A stretch of DNA of 64,000 nucleotides, from the NCBI RefSeq assembly GCF_030269485.1, contig NZ_BSTL01000002.1, positions 74,341 to 138,340 on the forward strand, given 5' to 3'. Below the pieces are notes generated by a model that saw only the letters and a program-made list of their open reading frames with translations, had not been told where the DNA came from and did not search any database. The DNA is from Actinoplanes sp. NBRC 103695 (GTDB taxonomy: Bacteria; Actinomycetota; Actinomycetes; Mycobacteriales; Micromonosporaceae). Positions 52,799-61,751 of the stretch are shown here, piece after piece. The position numbers were made by a program, and so were the translations under genes. Numbering within the stretch: the stretch's first letter is position 1; the number at the start of each line of letters is the position of its first letter.

Positions 52799-53958
52799 AT
52801 CCCCGCCTCCGCCCGGATCCCGGTGACCAGCCCCGGCAGCACCGCCAGGAACTGGTCCACCTCCTCCGCGGTCGTGCCCCGGTGCAGCGACACCCGCACG
52901 TTCCCGTGGCTGAGCACGCCCATCGCCTCCAGCACGTGGCTCGGCTGCAGCGTGGACGCCGTGCACGAGGAGCCGGACGACACCGCGAACCCGGCCCGGT
53001 CCAGCGCGTGCAGCAGCGCCTCGCCGTCCACGTACAGGCAGGAGAACGTCACCAGGTGCGGCAGCCGGTTCTCCGGATCGCCCACCACCTCGACGTCCGG
53101 CACCGACCGGGCCACCTCCGCACGGATCCGCTCGACCAGCGCGGACAGCCGCTTGGCCTCGGTGTCCTCCTCGTCCAGCACGGCGCGCAGAGAAGCCGCG
53201 GCCGCGACGATGGCCGGGATGTCCGCCGCGCCCCGCGGCTGCGGGCGAAAAAGATCATCACCGGGGTACGGGGAACGCCAGCGAACCCCCTTGCGGACCA
53301 CGAGCAGCCCCACCCCCGGCGGGCCACCCCACTTGTGCGCGCTGGCGGTGAGCAACGACCAACCCTCCGGCACCGGGGCGCGGCCGAGCGTCTGGGCCGC
53401 GTCCACCAGCAGCGGAACCCCGGCCTCCTTGCAGTACGCGCCGGCCACCTCGACCGGCTGCACCGTCCCGACCTCGTGGCTGGCGCTGATCAACGAGGCG
53501 AGCGCGACCCCCGGCGCGGACACCGCCGCGTCCCACGCCTCCAGGTCCAGCCGTCCGAGCAGATCCACACCCACCGACGTGGCATCGCCCTGCTGGGCGG
53601 CGACATGCTGGGCGGCGATGTGCAGGACCGCCGAATGCTCGATCGCCGAGTGGACCAGCGTGGCGCCCGCCCGCTGCCGCCCGGCCAGGCCGCCCAGGAC
53701 CCCGGCGTGCAGCGCGGCCGTACCCGACGGCCAGAAGGAGAGCTCGTCCGGTCGTACCTCGAGACTCTCGGCGACGGCGGCCTGAGCCGCCTCCAGAAGC
53801 CGGCGTGCCCGCCGCCCGCTCGCGTAGAGCCGGTCCGGGTCCGCCCATCCGTCGTCCAGGGCGGCATGCCAGGCCTCGCGTGCCACAGGGTGCAGGGGAG
53901 CTGCGGTGGCGGCGTCGAAGTACGACGCCGCACCGGCCGGATCGGCGGAGTTTTTCAC
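52795..53958 (-). CDS. Cysteine desulfurase (class V aminotransferase)
   Basis: A 387-residue PLP enzyme. SFWPSGTAALHAGVLGG, ASLISASHEVGTVQP, VDAAQTLGRAP and the PLP Lys in SAHKWGG near residue 208 are typical, and the catalytic Cys is in SSGSSCTAS near 329. It takes sulfur from cysteine and probably hands it to the coupled TusA-like protein rather than to an Isc/Suf scaffold, since none is present. The GTG at 53958 (MKNSADPAGA) lacks a good ribosome site. Confidence 0.92.
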   Translation of the reverse strand: MKNSADPAGAASYFDAATAAPLHPVAREAWHAALDDGWADPDRLYASGRRARRLLEAAQAAVAESLEVRPDELSFWPSGTAALHAGVLGGLAGRQRAGATLVHSAIEHSAVLHIAAQHVAAQQGDATSVGVDLLGRLDLEAWDAAVSAPGVALASLISASHEVGTVQPVEVAGAYCKEAGVPLLVDAAQTLGRAPVPEGWSLLTASAHKWGGPPGVGLLVVRKGVRWRSPYPGDDLFRPQPRGAADIPAIVAAAASLRAVLDEEDTEAKRLSALVERIRAEVARSVPDVEVVGDPENRLPHLVTFSCLYVDGEALLHALDRAGFAVSSGSSCTASTLQPSHVLEAMGVLSHGNVRVSLHRGTTAEEVDQFLAVLPGLVTGIRAEAGM

Positions 53959-54139
53959 CTGGGAAACGGTATCGTCCGGTTGTTGAAGGCAGGCGTCCGG
54001 CGCGTGTCCGGAGTCGTGAAGATCGGACCCCGCAACGGATCGGTAGGGCCTGGTCGAGTAATGTGCGACCGTCGGTAACGCCTGGGCGTCGGTGTCCGGT
54101 TCGGCAACGGGACGGCGCTGCATAGGAGGCTTGGAGCAC

Positions 54140-55078
54140 GTGGGCGTAAAGAGTAGGACCGCTCGGCCACGGGCCACCCGGATCGCCGGGCTCGGCGCCG
54201 TCGCGGCGGGGCTGCTGGCGCTGCTGTCCGGCTGCTCGCTGGAGGATGTCGGCGGCGCTTTCGGCCACTTCGGCTGGCCGGGACCGGGCGTCAGCCTGCA
54301 GGCCCACAAGATGTACGACCTGTGGATCGCCTCGGTGATCGCCGCACTGGTCGTCGGCATCTTCGTGTGGGGCCTGATCTTCTGGTGCATCATCCGGTAC
54401 CGCAAGCGCGGCGACGAGCTGCCCGTGCAGACCCGGTTCAACATGCCGATGGAGGTCCTCTACACGGTCACGCCGGTGCTGATCGTGGCGGTGCTCTTCT
54501 ACTACACCGCGATCGTGCAGACCGACGTCGACAAGCTCTCGCGTAACCCCGACCAGGTCGTCGAGGTCGTCGCCTTCAAGTGGAACTGGCAGTTCAACTA
54601 CCGCGACGGCGTGGGCAAGGACGCCGGCACGGTGACCTCCACGCTGGGCTCGGACGACCAGATCCCGCTGCTCGTGCTCCCGACCGACCGCACCATCCGG
54701 TTCGAGGAGACCAGCCCGGACGTCATCCACTCGTTCTGGGTGCCCGAGCTGCTTTTCAAGCGGGACGTGTTCCCCGGCAACGTGCGCAACCAGTTCGAGG
54801 TCACCCTCGACAAGGAGGGCCGTTACGTCGGCCACTGCGCCGAGCTGTGCGGCACCTACCACGCGTTCATGAACTTCGAGATGGTCGTGGTCTCGCCGCA
54901 GCGCTTCGACCAGTTCCTGCAGGCCAAGAAGGACGGCGCGGACACCGCGGCGGCGATGCAGGCGATCGGCTTCGCCGGTGACGAGCGGTACGCCGTGACC
55001 ACCAAGCCGTTCGACACCCGCCGGCACGGCCAGAGCTGGAACCAGTCCGGCCAGACGCAGATCACCGCGGGAAAGTAA
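54140..55078 (+). CDS. ctaC: Cytochrome c oxidase subunit II
   Basis: A 312-residue aa3 oxidase subunit. An N-terminal lipoprotein signal (LLALLSGCSL, lipobox near residue 30) is followed by two membrane helices (about 60-80 and 105-125) and an outer cupredoxin domain. The CuA ligands are in GHCAELCGTYHAFM near 230-243, with His further upstream. A tail of about 45 residues after that is usual in actinobacteria. It collects electrons from the bcc complex. GGAG and AGGAGG lie before the GTG. The promoter is within 53959-54139. Confidence 0.96.
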   Translation: MGVKSRTARPRATRIAGLGAVAAGLLALLSGCSLEDVGGAFGHFGWPGPGVSLQAHKMYDLWIASVIAALVVGIFVWGLIFWCIIRYRKRGDELPVQTRFNMPMEVLYTVTPVLIVAVLFYYTAIVQTDVDKLSRNPDQVVEVVAFKWNWQFNYRDGVGKDAGTVTSTLGSDDQIPLLVLPTDRTIRFEETSPDVIHSFWVPELLFKRDVFPGNVRNQFEVTLDKEGRYVGHCAELCGTYHAFMNFEMVVVSPQRFDQFLQAKKDGADTAAAMQAIGFAGDERYAVTTKPFDTRRHGQSWNQSGQTQITAGK

Positions 55079-55087
55079 GGACCTGAG

Positions 55088-55513
55088 TTGAAGACCGAAT
55101 ACAAGATCTTCGCCGGCGTCGCAGCCTTCCTGTTCGCCGCGGCGACCGTCTACGGCATCTGGACCAACGGTGCCAGCGGCGGCGTCGAGTGGATCGGCAC
55201 GGTCGCGCTGATCCTGTCCGGCCTGCTCTGCTCGATGTGCGGCGGCTTCTTCTGGTTCGTCTCCCGGCGCATCGACCTGCGCCCCGAGGACCGCGAGGAC
55301 GGCGAGATCGCCGACGGCGCGGGCGAGATCGGCTTCTTCAGCCCCGGCAGCTACTGGCCGTTCGGCTTGGCGCTGTCGGCCTCGATCGCCGGCCTCGGCC
55401 TGGTGTTCTGGATGTGGTGGCTGATCGCGCTGGGCCTGATCCTGGTGATCACGTCGGCGTGCGGCCTGCTCTTCGAGTACTACTCCGGAACCCGGCACCC
55501 CGCCGAGCACTGA
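55088..55513 (+). CDS. ctaF: Cytochrome c oxidase subunit IV
   Basis: A 141-residue membrane subunit of the actinobacterial aa3 oxidase with four hydrophobic helices. It starts at a TTG, KTEYKIFAGVAAFLF, after TAAGGACCT. FFWFVSRRIDLRPEDREDGEI is typical for this family. The nine-base gap from ctaC indicates co-transcription; a strong terminator follows. Confidence 0.93.
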   Translation: MKTEYKIFAGVAAFLFAAATVYGIWTNGASGGVEWIGTVALILSGLLCSMCGGFFWFVSRRIDLRPEDREDGEIADGAGEIGFFSPGSYWPFGLALSASIAGLGLVFWMWWLIALGLILVITSACGLLFEYYSGTRHPAEH

Positions 55514-55527
55514 GCTCTGACGTAGAC

Positions 55528-55565
55528 GGAAGCCCGCGCTCACCGAGCGCGGGCTTCCGCTTTTC
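55528..55565 (+). terminator. Terminator of the ctaC-ctaF operon
   Basis: A 14-bp perfect stem (ggaagcccgcgctc at 55528-55541 with its complement at 55545-55558) has a 3-base loop and is followed by gcttttcgg, a rare short U-tract in this DNA. Confidence 0.9.
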
Positions 55566-55668
55566 GGTCGCTGTTGCCAGGCGCGTGTTGCGGTCGTTGG
55601 GCGTCCGCGTCCGCGTCGCGGTCTCGGGGGCGGTCTCTCGCATTACCGCGGCGGACCTCTCGCCTGGC

Positions 55669-56170
55669 GAGGTCACCGCGGCTGCTCCAGCTGGGCGCGA
55701 GGTCACCGCGGCTGCTCCAGCTGGGCGCGAGGTCACTGCGGCCGCCGACGCTGGGCTGGGGAGTAAAGGTCAAGGGATGCCAGGCGCCCGGGGTGCCGAC
55801 TAACCCTCGCTGCCGTGCCTTGCTGCCGTGCCTTGCTGCCGCGAGTGGTAGATCCATTGAAACGTGGTAGTTCCTGGCGGCATCTGGGCCGAAATACCGC
55901 TAGGACCTACCACCGCTGCGGAAAGTGGTAGCGCAAGGCGGCATCAGTGGCCCGGATACCGCCAGGGTCTACCACTGCACGGCAACGGCCGCGAGCGGCG
56001 GCAGCCAGGGCGAGTGGGCACCCCGGGCGCCTGGCATCCCTTGACCTTTACCCCCCAGCCCAGCGTCGGCTGCCGCGGTGACCTGGCGCCTGGCGGGGAG
56101 CGGCCGCGGTGACCTGGCGCCTGGCGGGGAGCGGCCGCGGTGACCTCGCGCCGAGCGGGAGCGGTGACCC
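55669..56170. repeat. Large inverted-repeat element with internal hairpins
   Basis: Outer arms are tandem arrays: left, three 30-bp units with gaggtcaccgcggctgctcc (starts 55669, 55699, 55729); right, inverted 31-bp units with the core gcggtgacc (starts near 56076, 56107, 56138). Inside them an almost perfect inverted repeat of about 55 bp covers 55741-55797 and 56016-56070. The core carries two hairpins with GTGGTAG ends: one stem pairs 55864-55870 with 55907-55913, another 55924-55931 with 55969-55976; a third GTGGTAG is at 55845. There is no reading frame of note in 55566-56180, so the whole stretch is either a mobile palindromic element or a structured non-coding RNA locus. Confidence 0.88.
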
Positions 56171-56180
56171 GGAAGCTTGT

Positions 56181-56378
56181 CTAGGCCGCCCGGCGCTGTT
56201 GCGGGGCCACACCGCGGAAGCGGCGGACCCGCAGGGACAGCGGGAAGAGCATCTCGGCGGCGCCGCAGCGAGTGCACAGCAACTCGGGGCAGTCGTCGTC
56301 GTGCCCGTCGCCGCAGGGCGGCACCTCGAACATCATGTCGCGGTCACAAATCACGCAGCGCAGTTCACGGTCTCCCAC
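56181..56378 (-). CDS. Small zinc-ribbon protein (65 residues)
   Basis: A GTG at 56378 with GAGGAG upstream starts MGDRELRCVICDRDMMFEVP. Cys pairs occur as CVIC, CGDGHDDDC and CTRC (two CxxC plus extra Cys), the pattern of a zinc ribbon. The C-terminus is basic (SLRVRRFRGVAPQQRRAA). The function is unknown; such proteins can bind RNA or DNA. It lies at the right shoulder of the inverted-repeat element and upstream of trpD. Confidence 0.75.
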   Translation of the reverse strand: MGDRELRCVICDRDMMFEVPPCGDGHDDDCPELLCTRCGAAEMLFPLSLRVRRFRGVAPQQRRAA

Positions 56379-56541
56379 GGGTGGCTCCTCTCCTCGTCGG
56401 AAGGTGGAATTCCCCGGCTGTGTGTTCGACGCTGCCACGAACGGCAGGTGAAGCGTTGTACGCGGCGCGGCGTGTCGCTTCAGGCAGGCCCGGTGATGAG
56501 CGCCACAGCGCGGCTCGAGCCCCTCGGCTCCGGGGGCGGGC

Positions 56542-57603
56542 TCAGGCCTCGTCGGCCTTGGCGGCCTGTGCCACGGTCACCCAGCGGTCCAGCAGGGCGG
56601 TCGCCGCGCCGGTGTCCACCGTCTCCGCCGCCCGGGCGATGCCCGCGCGCAGCGTCTCGCGGAAGTCGCCCGGCAGGCCCGCGTGCGCGGCCAGCGCGGT
56701 CGCCGCGTTGAGCAGCACCGCGTCGCGGATCGGCCCCTGCTCGCCGGCGAACATCCGGCGGGCCGCGTCGGCGTTGAACGGCGCGTCACCGCCCCGCAGG
56801 TCGCCGGGCTTGCTCCGGGGCAGGCCCAGCTCCGTCGAGTCGACCAGGGACTCCTCGACCTTGCCGTCGCGGGCCAGCCACACTCGGGTCGGCGCGGCGG
56901 TGGTGAACTCGTCCAGGCCGTCCTCGCCGCGGACCACGACGGCGCTGTCGCCGCGCCGGGCGAACACCTCGGCCATCACGGGAGCCATCCGCAGGTCGAA
57001 GCAGCCGACCGCGGCCGAATGCGGGCGGGCCGGGTTGGTCAGCGGGCCCAGCATGTTGAAGAACGTGGGAACGCCCAGCTCGCGGCGGGGGACGGCCGCA
57101 TGTCGCATGCCGGGGTGGTAACGGGCCGCGAAGCAGAACCCGATGCCGGCCTCGGCGACCGTCCGGGCCACGCCGCGCGGGCCCAGGTCCAGCGGGATGC
57201 CGAAGTACTCGAGGAGGTCGGCGGTGCCGCAGGCGGAAGAGGCGGCGCGGTTGCCGTGCTTGACCACGCGGACACCCGAGGCGGCCACGATGATCGCGGC
57301 CATCGTGGAGATGTTCACCGTGTGCGCCCGGTCGCCGCCGGTGCCGACCACGTCGACAGCGTCGGCGCGTACGTCGTCAGGAAGCTCGACCAGCGTCGCA
57401 GCAGACAGCATCGCCTGTACCAGGCCGGCGATCTCACCGGGCGTCTCGCCCTTGGCCCGCAGTGCCATCGCCAGGCCGGCGATCTGGACCGGGGTGGCGT
57501 TGCCCGCCATGATCTCGCCCATCGCCCAGGCGGTGTCCGACGTGTCGAGCTCGGCGCCGCCCAGGACGGCGCTCAGAAGATTGGGCCAGGTCCGGTCGCC
57601 CAT
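56542..57603 (-). CDS. trpD: Anthranilate phosphoribosyltransferase
   Basis: A 353-residue enzyme that adds phosphoribose to anthranilate in tryptophan synthesis. The PRPP loop is GTGGD at 87-91 with NISTMAA next to it, [18 protein letters not shown] follows, and RYHPGMRH and [10 protein letters not shown] are conserved. The other trp genes are not in the window. The protein has the family's normal length; the ATG follows the downstream receiver-like gene's start on the same strand, so both may be transcribed together. Confidence 0.96.
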   Translation of the reverse strand: MGDRTWPNLLSAVLGGAELDTSDTAWAMGEIMAGNATPVQIAGLAMALRAKGETPGEIAGLVQAMLSAATLVELPDDVRADAVDVVGTGGDRAHTVNISTMAAIIVAASGVRVVKHGNRAASSACGTADLLEYFGIPLDLGPRGVARTVAEAGIGFCFAARYHPGMRHAAVPRRELGVPTFFNMLGPLTNPARPHSAAVGCFDLRMAPVMAEVFARRGDSAVVVRGEDGLDEFTTAAPTRVWLARDGKVEESLVDSTELGLPRSKPGDLRGGDAPFNADAARRMFAGEQGPIRDAVLLNAATALAAHAGLPGDFRETLRAGIARAAETVDTGAATALLDRWVTVAQAAKADEA

Positions 57604-57609
57604 CTCTGA

Positions 57610-58035
57610 TCAGCCCAGCTTGCCCATGGTGCCCAGCGGGACCACGCCGTTGCGGCGGTCCCGGAGCATCCCGGCGACCGTCTGTCCGGTGGTCACCGGG
57701 TCCAGTGGATAGAGCATCGTGGCGTCGACCTGCGCGTACGCCGCCAGCCAGCGGTCCGCGGCACGGGCGATCACGACGCAGACGGGCGGCGGGTCGGCGT
57801 ACTCGTCCTTGGTCTGACGGGCGATGCCGATGCCGCCGGCGGGAGTCGCCTCGCCGTCGAGGACCATCAGATCGATCTCGTACTTGTCCAGGAGGTCGCG
57901 GCACTCCTCCCAGGTCGACGCGTCGGCGTACTCGACCGACAGGTCCGCCGCGGGGCGAGGGCCGATGGCCAGCCGGATCTTGTCGCGCACGGCGACGTCG
58001 TCGCTGTAGAGCAGGACGGTGTACTTGTCGCTCAT
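57610..58035 (-). CDS. Response-regulator receiver-like protein
   Basis: A 141-residue single-domain protein with a receiver-like fold: VLLYSDDVAVRDKIRLAI, IDLMVLDGEATPAGGIGIAR holding the Asp in the phosphorylation position, and VCVVIARAADRWLAA. The usual Lys near the end of strand five seems missing. It may be a degenerate receiver bound by protein partners. GGGAG lies before the ATG. The gene sits six bases upstream of trpD and downstream of ctaG, an arrangement I have not seen explained. Confidence 0.72.
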   Translation of the reverse strand: MSDKYTVLLYSDDVAVRDKIRLAIGPRPAADLSVEYADASTWEECRDLLDKYEIDLMVLDGEATPAGGIGIARQTKDEYADPPPVCVVIARAADRWLAAYAQVDATMLYPLDPVTTGQTVAGMLRDRRNGVVPLGTMGKLG

Positions 58036-58085
58036 GTCTCCCGCGCTCCCAAGCTCGTATCTGCTCGCCGATCGTAGCGAATCGC

Positions 58086-59024
58086 CTAGTCCTCGGCGGC
58101 CTGCGGGCGGTTCGTCCCGGCCGCGGCCTCCTCGCGGTCCAGCTGCCGGTCGATCCGGCGTGCCTCCCGCTCCGACTGCCTGATCCACTGCAGCACCAGG
58201 ATGCCCAGCATCGTGACACTCACCACCTCGCCGCCGGCCCACAGGATGCCGCCCGCCACGACCTGGTCGTTCTTCGGATCGGACCAGGCCAGGGCCAGGT
58301 TCGGGTACCAGTCGCCGCCGAGCAGCGTGGTGCTCTGCATGATCGTCAGGCCGAGGACCGTGTGGAACGGCACGGAGAGCACCATGAGCAGGGCGCGAGC
58401 CGGGTACGGCCACCGGTTGGGCAACGGGTCCAGCCCCAGCAGCGGCCAGAAGAACAGGCAGCCGGTGAGGATGAAGTGCATGTGGACCAGCTCGTGCAGC
58501 CAGGCGTGCTCCAGCGTGGCCCGGTAGAGGCCGGTGAAGTAGAGGACGAACGGGTTGGCCACGAACAGGCCGAAGGCGACCAGCGGGAAGGTGATCACAC
58601 CGATCGGGCGGCTGTGCAGCACGGACACCAGGGTCTTGCGGGGGCGTGCTCCGGCCGTACGCATGAGAAGAGTCACCGGAGCGCCCAGCGCGAGGAAGAT
58701 CGGCCCGACCATGGACAGCACCATGTGCTGGACCATGTGCACGGACAGCAGGGTGGTGTCGTAGGCCTCGACGCCGGTGACCGTGACCGCCGCGATCGAG
58801 CCCAGCCCGCCCAGCAGGAAGGCCACCGTACGCCCGGCCGGCCAGGCGTCCCCGCGCTGGCGCAGGCGCCACACGCCGTAGAGGTAGAGCGCGGCGCCGA
58901 TCACCAGGAACAGCGCGATCAGACTGGTCAGGTTGATCTCGGTGAAGATCGCGCCCACCGTGAACGGCGGGGGAGCAGTATCCCCGCCGTCGGCGAGGAG
59001 AGCAGGCATTTCGGCGAGATGCAC
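58086..59024 (-). CDS. CtaG-like cytochrome oxidase assembly protein
   Basis: A 312-residue membrane protein of the caa3_CtaG family. Seven helices are predicted; signature regions are TTLLSVHMVQHMVLSMVGPI, HAWLHELVHMHFILTG and SVPFHTVLGLTIM, with several His that may bind copper or haem. It is likely to help assemble the aa3 oxidase encoded in two blocks around it (ctaC-ctaF and ctaE). It is divergent from ctaE across 109 bases. Confidence 0.9.
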   Translation of the reverse strand: MHLAEMPALLADGGDTAPPPFTVGAIFTEINLTSLIALFLVIGAALYLYGVWRLRQRGDAWPAGRTVAFLLGGLGSIAAVTVTGVEAYDTTLLSVHMVQHMVLSMVGPIFLALGAPVTLLMRTAGARPRKTLVSVLHSRPIGVITFPLVAFGLFVANPFVLYFTGLYRATLEHAWLHELVHMHFILTGCLFFWPLLGLDPLPNRWPYPARALLMVLSVPFHTVLGLTIMQSTTLLGGDWYPNLALAWSDPKNDQVVAGGILWAGGEVVSVTMLGILVLQWIRQSEREARRIDRQLDREEAAAGTNRPQAAED

Positions 59025-59133
59025 CGTTCGAGGCTAGGCCCACCGGTCTGGTGATCGTTATACCGGGGCGCGACACACGCCGGATTGGGCCCCCCGCGAC
59101 ATGTTGTCCTGATCGCGGGGCAATAATGAGCCC

Positions 59134-59736
59134 GTGACTGCGGCTTCAGCCATCGACAAGAGCAGGATTCACTCGCTGACCAGACCCAACATGGTCAGCG
59201 TGGGGACCATCGTGTGGCTCTCCAGTGAGCTCATGTTCTTCGCGGCGCTGTTCGCGATGTACTTCTCCATCCGCGCGGCGGCGCCGCAGCTGTGGGAGGA
59301 GCACACCGAGGCGCTGAACATCCCGTACGCGACCACGTTCACCGTGATCCTGGTGCTGTCCTCGGTGACCTGCCAGCTCGGCGTGTTCGCGGCGGAGAAG
59401 GGCGACGTGTTCGGGCTGCGACGCTGGTTCACGGTGACCTTCGTGATGGGCCTGATCTTCGTGCTCGGCCAGGCGAACGAGTACCGCAACCTGGTGACGC
59501 ACGAGGGCATCACGATGCAGGCCGACGGGTACGGCTCGATGTTCTACCTGACCACCGGCTTCCACGGCCTGCACGTGACCGGCGGTCTCATCGCCTTCAT
59601 CGTCTACATGATCAGGACGACCATGGGCCGGTTCACGCCGGCGCAGGCGACCTCGGCGATCGTGGTCTCGTACTACTGGCACTTCGTGGACGTCGTGTGG
59701 ATCGCGCTGTTCGCGATGATCTATTGGCTGCAGTGA
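59134..59736 (+). CDS. ctaE: Cytochrome c oxidase subunit III
   Basis: A 200-residue subunit with five membrane helices and no heme. [19 protein letters not shown] and [15 protein letters not shown] are typical of actinobacterial CtaE. It begins the ctaE-qcrC-qcrA-qcrB cluster, 57 bases before qcrC. The GTG at 59134 has no strong ribosome site. Confidence 0.95.
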   Translation: MTAASAIDKSRIHSLTRPNMVSVGTIVWLSSELMFFAALFAMYFSIRAAAPQLWEEHTEALNIPYATTFTVILVLSSVTCQLGVFAAEKGDVFGLRRWFTVTFVMGLIFVLGQANEYRNLVTHEGITMQADGYGSMFYLTTGFHGLHVTGGLIAFIVYMIRTTMGRFTPAQATSAIVVSYYWHFVDVVWIALFAMIYWLQ

Positions 59737-59793
59737 CCATGGACCCTCGCCCGCCCGTTCGTGAGCCAGGTTCGACACAAGAGGACACCGCCC

Positions 59794-60642
59794 ATGACTT
59801 CTGACCCCCACGGCGGCCGACGTTTTCGGGTGTTCGCCCGGAAACGCTCAGCGCCCAGCCGGGCACGCCGTCGCCTCGGCGCCGCGGTCCGCATGATCGC
59901 CGCCCTGGCCATGGCCGGTGGCGTCTACGCCGGGTTCACGCCGAACGCGGCGGCGGAGGACGACCGCACGCTGTCGAGTTCGGCGGCGGAGGGCAAGGCG
60001 CTCTTCGACAACAGCTGCATCACCTGCCACGGGCGGGACGCCCAGGGTGTCACCGACCGCGGCCCCAGCCTGATCGGCGTCGGCTCGGCCGCCGTCGAGT
60101 TCCAGGTCGGCACCGGCCGCATGCCGATGACCCGGCAGGAGGCTCAGGCCGAGAAGAAGCCGCCGCAGTTCGACGAGGCGCAGACCAAGCAGATCGGCCA
60201 GTACATCCAGGAGATCGGCGGCGGTCCGCAGCTGCCCTCCGGCGAGCTGTCCGACAACCTGGCGACCAAGCCCGAGGCGCTGGCCCGCGGCGGCGAGCTG
60301 TTCCGGGTCAACTGCTCGTCCTGCCACGGCTTCGGTGGTGGCGGCGGCGCGCTGTCCTCCGGCAAGTACGCTCCGGGGCTGCACACCGCGACCGAGGAGC
60401 AGATCTACGCCGCGATGCTGACCGGCCCGCAGAACATGCCGGTGTTCGGTGACAACGAGCTCTCGCCGGACGAGAAGCGTGAGGTCATCACGTACGTCAC
60501 GCAGCAGCTCCAGCAGGACAAGGACCCGGGCGGCATCTTCAACCTCGGCCGGTACGGGCCGGTGACCGAAGGTTTGGCGATCTTCGTCATCGGTATCACC
60601 ATCCTGGTCTTCGTGGCCCTCTGGATTGCGGGGAAGTCATGA
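59794..60642 (+). CDS. qcrC: Diheme cytochrome c subunit of the bcc complex
   Basis: A 282-residue cytochrome cc. An N-terminal transmembrane signal-anchor ends near residue 50; heme motifs are CITCH at 75-79 and CSSCH near 173-177, with MPMT and MPVF Met axial-ligand candidates. A C-terminal membrane helix (about 258-280) anchors it. It carries electrons from the bcc complex to aa3 without a soluble cytochrome. AGAGGAC precedes the ATG. It overlaps qcrA by ATGA. Confidence 0.96.
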   Translation: MTSDPHGGRRFRVFARKRSAPSRARRRLGAAVRMIAALAMAGGVYAGFTPNAAAEDDRTLSSSAAEGKALFDNSCITCHGRDAQGVTDRGPSLIGVGSAAVEFQVGTGRMPMTRQEAQAEKKPPQFDEAQTKQIGQYIQEIGGGPQLPSGELSDNLATKPEALARGGELFRVNCSSCHGFGGGGGALSSGKYAPGLHTATEEQIYAAMLTGPQNMPVFGDNELSPDEKREVITYVTQQLQQDKDPGGIFNLGRYGPVTEGLAIFVIGITILVFVALWIAGKS

Positions 60643-61751
60643 CGGTTGTTCAGGACAACCACGGGCACGGACACGGGCACGAGACCGAGCCGGTCGACGT
60701 GCAGGACCCCCGGCTGTCCCGCTTCGAGATCATCAAGGAAGGCGCTCGCCGCGACGACATCGAGATCGTCACGTACGAGTCGCAGTTCCCGACCGCGAAC
60801 TCGAAGGCGGAGAAGCGGGTCGTCCGGTCCATCGCACTGCTGTTCCTGCTGTCCGGGGCCGGCGCGCTGGTCTTCCTGATCGCGTACATCTGGTGGCCCT
60901 GGGAGTACGAGCTGGGCCACTCGATCAACGACTACTACACCGCTGTGCTCGGCATCTCCCTGGGCATCTCGCTGCTGTCCCTGGGCTTCGCGATCCTCTC
61001 CTGGGCCAAGAAGCTGCTGCCACACGAGGTGTCGATCCAGGACCGGCACAACACCCCGTCCAGCGACGACGACCGGCTGATCACCGGCCAGACCATGGCC
61101 TACATGGTCGACGAGCTGGGCGTGCAGCGCCGGCCGCTGCTCAAGGGCGCGATCGGGCTCGGCCTGGCGCCGCTCGGCCTGGTCGCCGCGGCGCCGCTGA
61201 TCGGCGGGCTGATCGAGAACCCGCACAAGGACGCCCAGCCGGAGCTGTTCCACACCGGGTTCGACCCGGTGGCGAACGACGGCAAGCTGGTCCGGCTGAC
61301 CCGTGCCGACGGCACGCCGATCCGGCCCTCCGACGTCAGCGTCGGCGGGCAGATCACGGTCTTCCCGGGCATCCCGCACGGCGCGACGAACGAGTACGCC
61401 GACTCGCCGACCCTGCTGATCCATCTGCGCGACACGGATGCCGCGGCCGCCCGCCAGGCGACCGACACCGACAAGCGCAACCAGGGCGTAATGTGGGGCA
61501 ACTACGTCGCGTACTCGAAGATCTGCACGCACGCCGGTTGCCCCGCCAGCCTGTACGAGCAGCAGACCAACCGGTTGCTCTGCCCGTGCCACCAGTCGCA
61601 GTTCCTGATCACTGACAATGCTCGCCCGATCTTCGGTCCGGCCAGCCGCAGACTCCCCGCGTTGCCGCTTTCGGTGGACGAGGAAGGATTCTTTGTGGCA
61701 GGTTCGGACTACCGCGAGACTGTCGGCCCCGACTTCTGGGAGCGGCCATGA
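60639..61751 (+). CDS. qcrA: Rieske iron-sulfur subunit of the bcc complex
   Basis: A 370-residue subunit. Three N-terminal helices, between about residues 65 and 185, are an actinobacterial extension. The C-terminal Rieske domain carries CTHAGC near 296 and CPCHQSQF near 315, giving two Cys and two His cluster ligands. It couples quinol oxidation to QcrC. Starts and stops overlap both neighbours. Confidence 0.96.
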   Translation: MTVVQDNHGHGHGHETEPVDVQDPRLSRFEIIKEGARRDDIEIVTYESQFPTANSKAEKRVVRSIALLFLLSGAGALVFLIAYIWWPWEYELGHSINDYYTAVLGISLGISLLSLGFAILSWAKKLLPHEVSIQDRHNTPSSDDDRLITGQTMAYMVDELGVQRRPLLKGAIGLGLAPLGLVAAAPLIGGLIENPHKDAQPELFHTGFDPVANDGKLVRLTRADGTPIRPSDVSVGGQITVFPGIPHGATNEYADSPTLLIHLRDTDAAAARQATDTDKRNQGVMWGNYVAYSKICTHAGCPASLYEQQTNRLLCPCHQSQFLITDNARPIFGPASRRLPALPLSVDEEGFFVAGSDYRETVGPDFWERP

